Below, piece by piece: positions 11,068 through 23,800 of a DNA stretch of 64,000 nt. Source of the DNA: Amanita rubescens (lineage: Eukaryota; Basidiomycota; Agaricomycetes; Agaricales; Amanitaceae); NCBI GenBank assembly GCA_015039365.1, contig WION01000041.1, forward strand, positions 219,231-283,230, in the 5' to 3' direction. The notes under the pieces are model-generated. The model did not search any database. It saw only the letters and a list, made by a program, of their open reading frames with translations, and was not told where the DNA came from. Numbering within the stretch: position 1 is the first letter of the stretch; every line of letters starts with the position of its first letter. The position numbers and the translations under genes were made by a program.

Positions 11068-11541
11068 GTTCTGCAAGTGGGCTTTCAACCTTAGGGATTC
11101 AAGGTTTGCGCGGTTTGTTCCAGTCAGAAGCGGACTAACCTATTCAGGCTCTTCGCGCCACCAGATGCAGACGTCACTGATTGTAATCCACACGTGCCGC
11201 CTCTACTCCTGCACACTTGCGATAGGCGATCCCCAGCACCAGCACCACTTCGGATTAACCTTCCTTTGTGGGGCCGTTTTACCTCCTCTTGTTCCCATGT
11301 CAGGTGAAACGCCAAGGGTCTTTTGGGACTTGCACGTGCTGCTGCGGTGCATGATAAGCTTTCCTTTGATTTCTTTGTAGTCAGCGATATATTCTAGAGT
11401 TTAGAGGCTTGTGCTAGTGCTAATCGAGGAAATAAATACTACTCCTATTATGTATGGATACAAGATTGGTAATCGGAAAAACAAGTCCGTCTACATGTGC
11501 GCCAAGACAGCGAAAGATAAGATGAATTGTGAGTTTATGGA
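11068..11541. other. convergent intergenic region, nothing seen
   Basis: Lies between the 3' end of the RRG7-like gene and the 3' end of the G-alpha gene, so it should hold two 3' ends. No gene or clear repeat was found. Confidence 0.5.
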
Positions 11542-13837
11542 TCAAGGTAACAAACAAGTTTGCTTGAGATGCTGCTGTAGAACTATGTCACTGACTACAT
11601 CATGGTCAGCAATGACCGAGACGTATATGACTGATACTCACGACAGGATAGAATGACCTGGGTCGATTTGGTGTCCTGAATAAGTTCCGTTAGAAGATGA
11701 CTGAGGTCGGCACAAGATTGCTTACAGTCACCGCGGTAAAGTGGCCGTAGAACTTTCGTCGCACTGGAGAGTATTCTTGAAGAATATGGGCTAATGATAA
11801 CATGATAAACAAGCGACGAAACGAAAAACCGGATGGGAACAAACCAAATTTACGTCGCAGATCTCCCGCAATAAGTAAAAACATAAGTCATCGAATGTTA
11901 AATACCGGAACTCACATGCCGACGTGTGTTCGTAATCATTTGACCTGCTGCCATACGAAAGGACAAAATCGGATAATTTGATCCCTGCCTTGAGCTTTCC
12001 CATCAAGATATCGCACTTGTTGAGGTACAGGATCAGGTTTGTGTGTTTTAACAGCTTGTTCGATACCAGCGACTTCCACAGATTAACCGAGTCTTCCTAC
12101 GTCACTCGTATCACGGGATCTAAACGTCAACGTCGATAACCGGACTTACCAATCGATTGATAGTCGGGTCTTCGGATAAGACCTGATCAAAACAACTGGA
12201 CGACGATGTATTAGTGGGTGCTTCCGGATCTGCGGATCGACGGGACATGCCTGATGGGAGCCAGAAATATAATGGCGTCCATATCGTCGAAGTACGGCAC
12301 CCATGCGGCTACGCCATTCCGTGGTTTGAGGTACAAATTCAACTGCGGCGTAGATTGCTCACATACCTCTCTGTACGTATTGTGAGATCGACATTGCGTG
12401 AGAATAGCGAATATGTCCACCTGTGATCTGTGTCCCCCCACATCGTATACGCGCCAGTCTCGTTGTGTGTGTCCTGCTGCGTTGTCGGCAAGTGGGCACG
12501 ATCAGGGTCACTTCATACCTGTTCTTATTTTAAATTTGTGCTCCGTGACCCCTGTGATATTCGAGAATAAGATATTAGTAACCAACGAGGAGAGGACAAA
12601 CCTAGCGTTTTTATTCTTGCCCGCAAAATATCGTCTTTGTGAGTTTCAGCAACAATGTCGACTCTCTTGTTAAATCGCTGGCGTACCGTTCGTCGGAATG
12701 TAATGCAAAGATGTTACTCTCTCCAACGAGTCCAAAAAGCTATCAAAGACGTCGATTAGAAAGAAACTAGTGTGTAAGTGCTGGTACTTACAACCCTGCG
12801 ACCTCTTCCAGTCGTAACCCTTGTCTTTCAAGAAGCTCGCGAACAAAACCATCGTTCCACAATCCCATCATGTCCTCTGCACACGCATGGAGGACAACAC
12901 CTGGATCTTCAGGATCATCCCAATCAATACCCTCCTCGCTGTTCACACTATCCCGATCCCGATGGTGCTGACCACGAGTGAACGTGTCTTTCCACCGAAC
13001 AGCACTATTGACGCCAATCTCTTTCAAAAACGCCCTCCCTCGTTCGGTGTAAGACAACTGAACGTTGTCCACTCCTCCTCCAGATCCTGTAAGCGCTAAC
13101 CGACGCAACAACCTCTGCTCGACCTGTCGCAACGGCAATAAACGCATTTTGAGCTTGAGCAGGTCTGGCGATAAGGTAGAAGGTATTCTGGATCGAGGAC
13201 GGCGGCATGGTCTATCGCTTCTAGAATAAGGTGGATCGATCGGACAATGTTGAGTTGTATAATGGCACGCCAGGAAACACGTTCCGCGCGAAACAGCCTA
13301 AGATGAAACGTTTAAAAAATGAAAGTCCTTGTTCTTCCCCGCAGCGCACACGCACGTACCTTGGGCTCGTAAATAAGTTGGAAATCTGTCAATGTTGCGT
13401 TGAGCGCTGAGTACCAGGGAGAGAACGACGTGAGATAATACGTACTTTTCAGCGTTGTCGATTTTCCTGAGAAGCCGTAAAAAGTAAGCTTCAAATCACC
13501 CTGTACGTGTGTGTGTATCAAAACAACACACCTGACTCGCTTTGCCCTGCAAGGGATGAATGTTATATCCAATAAGTAAGTAAGTACTACTCTTACCTAG
13601 TAAAAGGATTTTCACAGGTTTTAGTTCTTTTCGTTCTGCTATTGCCTGTTTCTCCAATTCCTCGTCGATAGTGTCTGAAGTTGCCTTGGCTTCTGCTTCG
13701 TGCAGGACTCTGACTAACCTCTCTGCGGGAGTTTCTGTAGGAGAAGGACGGATCACATAGGCCAGTGGATCGAGAGTGTCGTCGCTGGTATCGACGCTGG
13801 ATCTGGTCCTGCTACTTTCAGAGTTATCCATGGGCAA
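11542..13837 (-). CDS. non-canonical heterotrimeric G-protein alpha subunit
   Basis: About eleven exons. Exon 1 (13837-13597), a 15-nt microexon (13546-13532) and an exon starting at 13466 join exactly to give LLLGQSESGKSTTLKN, the Walker A/G1 loop. The helical domain follows (FRAERVSWRAIIQLN, LSPDLLKLKMRLLPL) with an acidic insert. Then come switch I (ARIKTLGVTEH), switch II (VYDVGGHRSQ), AWVPYFDDMDAIIFLAPI, the G4 motif LYLNKCDIL and a TAVTDTKSTQVIL C-terminal segment ending HLKQTCLLP. The catalytic Gln of DVGGQ is His here. The N-terminus (MPMDNSE) lacks the MG of N-myristoylation, and there is no CaaX-like or Cys-4 tail. It should bind GTP and couple to GPCR or other signalling with altered GTPase kinetics. 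The junction after GGHRSQ may add about 11 residues (LNLYLKPRNGV) and is the least certain. Confidence 0.9.
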
Positions 13838-16356
13838 GAAAGCATTAAAAAGCCGTCTATGCGGTGATGGGGTTGTATAGAAAGCTCTGGGAAGGCAATA
13901 GACTTTTTATCAATGAATCATTTATGAGATCGGTGCGGTGATTTCGTGCTTTCGGTATTTACGTGGCCACCGCAAGTCCGGGGGGATTTCCAAGTTCCCA
14001 TCCGCGTCAATAAAGTTGACAGGACGATAAGTTCGCCCGGCCCCCCTTTGTGCCAATACCAAGAATGTAATGAAGAGCTTGTGGCCCTTGTACCGAAAAA
14101 AAAAAAAGACACGCGTGCCAAGCTCAAAGGTCGATCACGAGAGCTCCTGTGGCACGTAGAACCAAAAGTAAGTAGTCGAGTCGATACGGTATGTTCAGAT
14201 CGCGCCACGTACCCAAATTAATCTTCGTGAAACACTGTCACACGTCGTTGTAAGTTTGGACTTGGGTTAGTGGCATGTCCCCCGGCCTTCGGGTATGAAC
14301 CGGCGGTAGTAGTACTAACGAAGTACTTGCGCAGTCCTAGGCTCGATCGCGGTGATGCTATAATGATTAGTTGGAGCAAGTACAATCGGATTCGATACAT
14401 ACAACAAGGTGATTCATCCAAGGGGATACTTACAGCGCTGCAACCATTTCAAAAGTCATAAATCACGAGGCCAGCTGACAGGAAAAACTTTAATAAATAA
14501 CCAAAGGACTGGGCGCCCATTTCTATTTTGGACGCGTGCTTTGAACCTTGTCTGTCTACAGCAAACCTTGTCTTGTTGCCATCTATCATATGTATGCAAC
14601 AATACTGTTCTCACTCTCACACATGGCGCGCGAGTGGCATTCTGTGGATATACAACAGAAGTGTGGCCCAGGAATGTGCCTGTCGCTACCTGTCAAGAAG
14701 CTCCGACATTTTACCGTGTTCGTGGTTCTTGCGAACTATACTTAACTCCTTGTCAAGTGGAGTGGGGAGCTTTTAGGGGGGCTATGCTGCATTCCACTCG
14801 CTGCGCGCGCGCAGTGATACATCATCATTGGGTGAGCTCACATTACTGAGTCCTGACACGAAAATTGAACACTCCTAATAGATTTAGGTGCTTACTTTGC
14901 CCTTCCATTAACACCGCTGGACACCCCTGATATTCCAAAAATCGAGTCACCCTGGATACCAATTCCCAAAATGACATTAAGCTATACTAAACAGCCTGGG
15001 AGCTTTTTTCATTTCAAACCCACCAAGCTCGGACTATAGCCTTTCTGTTTCGTCAACCCTGACCTGAATATTCCAAATTCCCTCTGGAGGCTGAACAAAA
15101 AAAAAGTTGGGTGCTAAATCCGAATCGGGAATTTGATTTCGCCGAACAGTACGGATGCAAGGTTGCGTCTCGTCTCGTTTCTGCTATTATAAGCAAAAAA
15201 GGTAAAAGTAAAGAGGCGGCGGCGCTATCGTCATCCACAGCAAAAAAGTTCAAGAGTCAATCAGAGTCGATGTTACACTTATTGGCGACGCGCTAGAAGC
15301 CAAGTCGGTGATGTCGATCTCATCTCGATCGCTCCTTATTGTGGGCGTTGTTCATGGAGCGTTTTAGGCTCTAGGGTGCGGTGACTTCATCATTTGACGT
15401 GCAATCGCGACGGCGTCGCGTTGTGCTGTGTGGCTGCTACGTGACATACGAAAGGAAAAAAACGGGTTGGGCAACGCGCCACCGCCTGAGGGTTTGGATC
15501 GGTTTCATTGTCTGAGGCTAGGTCTAGACGGTGGGTGACTGTTTGTTTCGTTTCGAAACAGGAGGGAGAGTGAAAGGTACTGTGTGTGTACGTTAGTGGA
15601 AGCTGGGGTGACGTGCTGCTAGACGTTTGCATGAGTCATTGAAAGGCACGGTATACATGCCACGTGCTCTCAAGGGCGTTTTGTCAAAGGTACCGGGTGC
15701 TCAATTACAATAATAATAGTAATAATACAACGTGGCTACATATTGTGCTACGCTATTCTTGCACTTGATGCCCGGGGTCTACAGGCAATGTCTACGATAG
15801 CACTTGATTATTACCAAAGTCCGAAACACAAGGTCAAAACACCGGCGGAATCGTTTCACCCCGCCGGAGATTGAGTTGATTGCCGGAAACAGGTTCCAGC
15901 GTCCCACGAATACGGTGCTATGTAATACCTTACCTTCTGTGTAAGTAACTTTTTTTGCTGTAAAGTTCATGCCAAGTGTGGAAATAAACATCTAACACAA
16001 CCGGGCGCCGAGGATGACCGGGAATGTTTTTTAATCAGGAAAGAAGAAGAATCTGACGAGGAAGAAGGTAAAAGGGATTTCCAAGTAAGGCAAGGTACTT
16101 ATTACGATGAACAGCGATAAGATAAAATCCGAAGAGAACGGATGATTTGAAATGGATCGACTCTTTGACTGGGCGCATGATTGTCGTCGGCGATGCCGGT
16201 CGGGGCGGTGCGGTAGGACTAGAGGCGGGGGCGGCGGGCCTGATTCCAATCCTCCGTCCTCGTCGTCGCTCGATCTCTTCGGACTTACTCTGCCTTATTT
16301 GGTTCTTCTTTTCACTATTTATCGCTTAAGTTGTCCTCGCCAGCTGTCAACAACTC
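13838..16356. other. 2.5-kb intergenic stretch
   Basis: Several frames of 60-150 codons occur (for example plus 14409-14849 and 13946-14221). They overlap one another and carry no motif or clean splice sites. An A11 run lies near 14098-14108. 15111-15296 plus encodes a short Lys/Ser-rich frame that may be spurious. I find no gene I can support. Confidence 0.4.
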
Positions 16357-17999
16357 ATGGACTCTACCAGTAACGCAACATGGCATTCTCTCCCTACAGA
16401 GATGAAGTTTACAGTCGTAGATAATTTATCCTACGCTGACCTCAAGTCTCTCTCACGCTTAGACTCCGCAACCTACCATTCATGTGTTCCAGCTCTTTTT
16501 CACGTCCGTTATATTTTCATCTTCCTCCGGATGTCCTTTCTCTAACTAACTCTTTGCAGACTGTACATTTAAAAAACTACGATGCTATACATCGCTTCAT
16601 CAACTCAGTCCCTAGTTCATACAGACGTCACATTCGCCATCTTGACCTTTGTATGCTCCTCGGAAACCATCGTCCAAGTTTACCGGATCAAGCCGACGCC
16701 CTCGTTTCTCTCCTCACATGTTGCTCTCGTCTCCAAAAGCTCGTTCTCGGAATGGCTGGATCAATGGACAACGCGATCCTCTCCGCCTTTCCACACATTC
16801 CCCATCTCCAAGAACTAGCGATATCAAACTGTCTACCGGAAGACGACGCCCCAGTGTAAGTCCAAGCATATTTTTTTCGCATCATCGTAGCTAAAAACGT
16901 CTTCTCTAGGAGCGAACGGCTCGTAGTCCACATCGCCGCTTCCCTTCCCAACCTACACACTCTCACTCTGGACCGCATATCCCGTTCCGCGCTACACTCT
17001 CCCGACATTCTCTACTCCTACCCTCCCATCCCACGCGTCTCAAACGATGACAACGTTCCTCCCCATCCACTCCTCGGATCTCAACTCAACCTACCCTCCC
17101 TCCTCCTCTTACCCTCCCTGAAAAACCTCTCCATCAAAGACACCCACCTGGGTGATCCACAATGGGACCAACCCGCCCACCGCATCGCATGCGACCTCCA
17201 ACGTTTGGATCTCGGAGGGTCCATCCACGAATCTGAAGACAAAAACGGAGCAGCCGTCGAGCGCATACTCAAAGTAGCCGGATCCAACATCGTCGAACTC
17301 ACCCTCTCGACATCGTTGCCGGATCCTTCCGAGTCGGGAATAGTTGACAACAACTCCATACCGCCACACCACCCGGGTCTCTTTCGGAACCTTCAAGTTC
17401 TCCGGATATCCCCACATTTCCCGATCGAGTATTTGGAAGAAACGCTCGCTCATTTCTCGGGATCACCCATTCATACCGTCTCGTACGAGTGTTTTGATAT
17501 GGACGCCGTGGAGGTTTGTCAGGCGCTCGAAGATTTTTTGAGTGTTAGGGTGTGTCGGGCCGGTCCGCCGGTTCTCGGTGCGGTTACGACTACTACTTCC
17601 GTTACCTCTACCACCACCGCCTCTACCACTGCCTCTACAATCACCGCCTCCGCCTCTTCTACCACCATCAAGGGCGAAAACGGCGCAAGGGGAGACGAAG
17701 CGTATTATTACGACTGTTTGAGAAAAGTCGAGGTGGCGGTGGTTGTCCAATCAGACGAGTGGCAAGGTGTCAGTGAGCTTTGGAAGAAGAAGCAAGAGGA
17801 GATGTTGTGTGTTGGGGTGATCAAGTTGGTGAGGTATTGTCGTGATTTGGGATTGGTTGGGGTTGTCTTTCGGAGGAGGGGTCCGAGTGAACAAGAAGAG
17901 TGGGATTTGGAGGAAGAGGATGAAAATTGTTGTTGGGATGTGTCCGAGCCGGGCACGGATGTGGAGGTGTTGTTGCAATCGCAATTGACGATACCGTGA
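16357..17999 (+). CDS. F-box/leucine-rich-type protein, three exons
   Basis: Exons are 16357-16503, 16560-16855 and 16910-17999 (147+296+1090 nt, 511 codons with stop). Introns are 56 and 54 nt. The N-terminus WHSLPTEMKFTVVDNLSYAD is an F-box-like helix set, which would bind Skp1 in an SCF ubiquitin ligase. It is followed by irregular leucine-rich units (HLDLCMLL; LQKLVLGMAG; LQELAISNCL; LHTLTLDRI; LKNLSIKDTHL; LQRLDLGGS; LQVLRISPHF) that would select the substrate. Residues about 345-375 are a Thr/Ser-rich low-complexity spacer encoded by an imperfect ACx/TCx triplet tract (17585-17665). The C-terminal end is acidic (EEWDLEEEDEN). This is the usual layout of the large basidiomycete F-box family. 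The partner is unknown. Confidence 0.85.
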
Positions 18000-20830
18000 G
18001 GACTTGGACTGGAGCGGACGCTTTTGTCTCGAGATCCTTGGCATCCTTTTGCCTTGGCTCGCGAAATGTATAGTTTGTTTTCTCTCTCTTTTTTTTTTTT
18101 TGGTTACATGGGGAACAATGTTTTCAATGGTACATATACGACTACCACATATCACTGTATGACAACTATAGCAAAAAATGTATGAATTTTTCGAGGCAAT
18201 ATCGTAGCGTGACAAACTGACAAGAGATGCCGCGGGAGAAGACCCAGCCTCATCATCGTTTGATAAAGAACAATGGGGTTAACTTTTTCCTCTTGTTGAT
18301 TATCAATATGAGTCACCGACCCATCATCGTGTAAGTATACATAGGTACCGCACCGCTAAGTAAGCAGGTCAGGAACAACTGCAAGGGTGTCCAGGGTTCT
18401 CTTCTTTTTCGTTGATATGACTCATCCATCCAGGTCCTTCTGCCTCGGTGGATGGGTATTAAAAGCTTCGCTCGCTCGCTATATGCGTAAAAGTATAAGC
18501 ACGGTGCCTAACCAACTGCCCCGTTCCTAGACAAAAAAAAGAAATAAAAAAGAATAAAAAGAAAAAAAACAACTCCCGATGACTACTCTGTCCTCGGTAT
18601 CCGAAGAGAATAATGACGTGTTCGGATAGGCAACGGCGTTGCTGCGGCCGGAGCCTACGGTCGTTTCACCAAGACTCGGTTCCTTTTTTTCCCTTTAAAA
18701 AAAGGTATAAAAAAGGTGTAAAAAAGGTGTAAAAAAGGTGTAAAAAAGGTGTAAAAAAGGTGTTTTATTTCTTTTATTTTTCGTTGGAGTGGTGACTGGA
18801 GGCGTAGAGAAGAACCGGGAGGGTTGATAATGGCTTTTTTGGCGTTTCACCGGTGAAAATGGCGTCGGGGTCGGGAGTTTATTTAACATTTATTGCCTTT
18901 TTTGATCTTTTTTTCAGAGAGGGGAGGTCGGAGGAGGTGGAGCGGTGGGGCGATGGCGACATTGATGTGTTGGAATGACGCGTAGCTCGTTGATGACCCG
19001 TTTGCGTACTTTGTGCAGTCTCCGAGAGCTTCTTCACCGTACGGGGCGGTACTTGAATTTCTGCGGCATCTTTCTTGCTTGCCTATGAAGACGCAAGCGC
19101 ACAAAAAGTTTCACTAAACAAGGTGGCGTTGGCTTTTTCAAATTCCGGTTTGCGATACGGTACTCCTGCTGTTATCGGATAACTGAATCCGGTGGTCACA
19201 GCGTCTCCAAGGTATCTATAGGAGCCGAGTACGGTAAACCTTCAGCACTGTGCGAAACCAGCGTCAAGTTGACTCACCTACCGTATTGTGCGCGTCGCAT
19301 CCGCCAAGCATCCAAGGGAGGAAAGAGGAAAAGCTTGGTCACCGACAACATCGTACTTGGTCACTGGCTGAGTTGGAAACTGTGCACGGCATGGTCATAC
19401 GTACAACGTGCGTTGATCATGGATCAGCTAACAGCTTCCACATCTTGTTGGACGTGTATCAGTGTTTGGGTTTAAGATTCCAGTCGACGTGGCGAGGATG
19501 ACTATCATGCTAGGTGAGTAACGGATGAAAGTTGCGACAAGTTCGGAGGTACTAACGCTTAGCGTCAACCCTACTGTCAAAGACTATGGCGGCGTTTCCG
19601 TTGACTTTCGGATTAAATCGCGATAGTTGGATCTACGCGGAGTGCGTGTGTCCAACACGCACAGCTACGGTGTTGTCGGTGAGATGACTGGAACATGGTG
19701 CGCGTTGTTCAATACAACTCATCAGAGATGAAAGCTGTTCATACCTCAGTTTCGCACATATGCCAACGTGGCAGTGCATTATTTGGCGCCAGTCCTAACG
19801 TCTAATAGCTCCAGGATCAAGAAATTTGTATTACTGTCACTGCAGAAGTGTACTTAAGACACGATGCTGACTCTGGTAATCCTTTCCCCTGCACGATACT
19901 CGTAACTCGAGCATCTCCTCGCTCAAAAGCAGTAGATAAGATAATCGCGTGGCAGCGCATTGTTTGGCATCAAAACACAGCAATTCAATCCATAACAGAC
20001 GGCGACATCCGAACCCCGCGTCTCCCGTGTTTTGTTCAATTCCATTGATCGCGTGGGGGCGCTTGTCACTTTCTGAAATCATCTCACGTCAATATCTATC
20101 ACTGCCATTTATTTGTCCAACGTGTTACACTCTGTGGTACCCATCTAATACCTAACCAAAACGGGAACCGGAGTCAACTACTTTTTTTTTCCGAAATTTG
20201 GTGAGTGAAATTGTTTCAAGTGATTATGCGGTATGAATAGGATCGCGGGTTTCTCAGATCGGTCAAGTGGTCTTCTGATCGTGCGCGCACAGGCTATTAT
20301 ACTTTCCCATTTGGTGGGCTTGCAAGGTTGGTTGAGACTAAATGCCACCGATCTCTCAGTTTGAATCTAACCTTATCTCAGTCAAGTTCCCGCTCCACGC
20401 TCAGTCGCGCAGCCTCGGACTAGCTGTGAGTATCTATAAACAGAAAGCGCGTCCCGTCCACATGTCACCGTAAACGATGAAAACATCACAATTGGAGAGC
20501 GTGTATCGCCTCGCTCGTTGACTTATAGACGAGGACATCCAAGTCAGGTACACTGCGCTTTGAGCAGGAACCGACTTGCGTGTCTCGTCAAGAACGGAAA
20601 ACTGATTCGCGAACTGTGGAAATCTCCCTCTTCATCGTCCTTACTGTTCTTCTCATTTCTGATGTCTAAAGTATCGCAGCTCGGCGCTTAAACGTGACTA
20701 TGTGCAATCACAAGGGTGTCGCTGCGACGATTCATGGGATCTATTTAATTCACTAACGCAACATTCCGAATCAGGTAAGTAATATATCATTTGCTGTAAC
20801 GATTAGAAATGAATCACTTTCTAGCTCTTA
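18000..20830. other. 2.8-kb stretch between F-box and RdRP genes
   Basis: Contains a T11 run (about 18090), A-rich tracts (18533-18570), the 11-bp minisatellite at 18697-18763, and no supported gene. The part from about 20450 may hold 5' exons of the RdRP gene: a possible intron (GTAAGTAATATA..TTTCTAG, about 20775-20824) sits directly before its recognisable frame. The upstream segment near 20555-20650 reads RNRLACLVKNGKLIRELWKS in one frame. Confidence 0.35.
18697..18763. repeat. 11-bp minisatellite (GGTGTAAAAAA)n
   Basis: About six head-to-tail copies of an 11-bp unit, with the first copy reading GGTATAAAAAA. It is bounded by homopolymer-rich sequence on both sides and is non-coding on the plus strand. 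Copy number is likely to vary between strains. Confidence 0.9.
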
Positions 20831-23800
20831 ATGAGTTGTTCAAACAACCCGGGGAAACATCCGTTTCAGAAGACACCGCTACTACCGCTCGTGATACCGT
20901 ACCCTGCCCTCAAGAGGCGGAGCCAGTTATCTCGACATCACTTGGGAAACGGAAGCGCAGCGCTGACGTATCCATTGTTCAAGGCAAGCAAGTTACGCCG
21001 AGCAGACGCCGAGCAGCCCAATGTCTACATCATCGTATGCACCATTCCCATCCCATCCCTCGTTAGATTACTCAGACATGTACAGGCACATGACCCCTCT
21101 ATTCTGGACGCTGTCAATCAGCTCGCGTACGGAGTGCAGTATATGTTAGCTTACCTTATCAGTAATGGTCAGCTCCGTTATTCTGGGTTAGATAGCACTA
21201 TGCTTTGTGGTTTACGAGGTCCTAACACGATGGCCAATGATGAATCTTTAATGAGATTTGTCAAAGGGGATGTGAATGTGTCCTCTCCTGTAATGGAAAA
21301 ACAAATGTTTGCTCAGGAATTTGCCGCGAACGTAAGTTGTTCTTGAGTTGGGACCTGCAAGAAAAGTTGATCTGCCATATGATTGATAGTCACCATGGGA
21401 GGAGCTTGATAAAGAAGAGCGAGCTCTTGCGCAGGATGAATATGCCGGACTGGGTAATCATCCCGACTATCCAGGTTGGTACGGGGGAAAGGTGGCCTTT
21501 AAAGCAAAAGTGAAGCAAGAAGAGCCTGGCCGTTACAAAATCGTTCTAGATCGTGGAGCCGCAGGATCATCCTGCCGCCTTACGAGGAGGTTTGGATCAA
21601 AGACCTTCATCAGAGTCAAAGTCGAACAATCAGCTTTCTATGATCACAATAATCGGCTTAATGAATTCTTTCAGCAGAAATTTGTCCTGTGGGGACACGT
21701 CTTTCAAGCATGCTATGCGAAGGACGATAATGTGTTTCTGTTTAAAGTGAACGAAACGATGAAATGCGATGGATCCCTGGAAAAGATCGAAGGAATGTCC
21801 TTGGAAGACTTTGTAAACTGGTTTAACCCGCTCGACGAGAATCAAAAACAAGTAAGTCAGCTTTCAAGGCCTGTCGTGACGTAACAGTTCTAATCCGTCC
21901 AGCCCATGTCGAAATGGGCGTCAAGGTTCTCGCTTGGGTTTTCAAACTCGGTGCCAGGTCCCCAGATATCAGCGGAAGACATTCATCATGAGGATGATAT
22001 AGGTGAGAGTCTTTTGATTTGTACGCCTCATCTAATGATCTGTTGCTAGTCTCTGATTGTCAATCTGACATGACCGATGGTTGTGGTTACTGTAACTTCA
22101 AATTGCTCTCATACATACGGCAGCTTTACGATCTTGACAAGACACCAACGGCCATACAGTTCCGACTGGGAGGTTGTAAAGTAAGTAGCGCTCTTGTCCC
22201 CAAGTACGCAGGTTAATGAAACTATCACTAAACAGGGGATGCTAGTTCTTCGAGAGGAGGATTCCACACCGGGGGACAGCCTAAAAGTCTGGGTGAGGCC
22301 GTCCCAGACCAAGATAAAAGGCCAGGCTACAGATCCAGGACACCTCACACTCGACTTGCTTCGTATGTCCTACGTCCGCACACCTGCTCAGATCTCGTCC
22401 GAGGTTATCATTAATATCTCCGAGAATAGCTTTGGGCCAAACATGTCAAACGCCAGTCACGACGTTCTCCCAGAACTCATGGAGAAGGCGTTGATGGACA
22501 TGGTGGAAAGCTTTACGACGTGGGAAGGCCCTGATGCGATGTACAAGCTATGGGCTACTGTAGAGAAGGCTGGCGGCGTAAGTTCAATGAGGAAGGGAAG
22601 GGACATGATTGGCCAACAGAGGTTTATGGGCCTCGGGAATAGGGATTACGAAGACGAAGACTGATAAGCAAGGACGAGGCCATCAAAGACAAGGACGACG
22701 GGGAATTTGACTCAAAGTCCGTCGCCTGGTGGCCAGACCAAATCTCTGGTTGTCCCTCATCTTTGGAGGAGACCGTCATGTATTTCTTAGATGCGGGTTT
22801 TACCCCTCAGAGATGCCCCGTCCTCCGAGAAAAACTGAAGAAAATCCTCGAGACCAAGATCAATAACAAAATCGACAAGATGAAGATTGTCATTAATTAT
22901 AGCGCGACTGCGTTTGTAATTCCAGGTGAGTGACTTGAATTTGGAATAGTAGTCGGTGCGAACGTGCAAGTAGATCCATTTGGCGTGTTGGAGCCCAACG
23001 AGATCCAGTTCAAGAGCTCACAGTATAATTTCAAGATGCCGGATGGAACTAGTTCAAATATCGTTCTCGGAGACGTTTTGGTGCGTAAATTTTATGGGGA
23101 CATGAGGCGTTACCCTAATTAGCCTTCTAGCTAAGTAGGAGTCCTTGCAAGCTTCCAACTGACGTCAGAAAGGTAGGTATAGTTTCATCTGCGAACGGTT
23201 TATACTAAGACATGTACAGGTGAAGGCTGTTGAGTATCCGGTGCTATACAAGTATACAGATGTCATTGTTTGCTCCGTCAAAGGAAGTAGGAGATTCATC
23301 GATTATCTGGCCGGAGGTACGTTTCTAGAAAGGCCATCCTCACAGATTTTCATCAATCATGGGTAGGTGATTACGACGGCGATACGGCCCTTGCCATTTG
23401 GGAGCCACGGCTCGTGGAACCATTCCAGAATGCAAATGACGATATATCTGTAGAGCCAGATGCAGTGAAGCCTGGTGAACCAAAATCTTGTTTCGATGCC
23501 ACGAAAGAAACGGTCCGCGATTTTGTAGAAAGGAATCGCATGCTAGATCCGCAGCAGAGGACTATGAGATTGCAGAAGTGTTTGCTTCGATCCGTCAGAG
23601 GTGTATCCTTGACTGGAACATACTCTGGCCTGCACGAAAATGCTGTGTATAAGCATGGCTATGGGAGTTCCGAAGCCATTCTTCTCGCCTACAAGTAAGC
23701 CATCGTTAACGATCGTCTGAGGAAACATAAATAACGGACGTTCAAAACAGGTTCTGTAAGGTACTCGACGGCCCCAAGTCCGGTCTTGTGCTAAAAGATG

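Noticed and set aside
14409..14849. 146-codon plus frame in the 13.8-16.4 kb gap
   Set aside because: Cys/His/Thr-rich with three overlapping frames in the same place and no recognisable domain.
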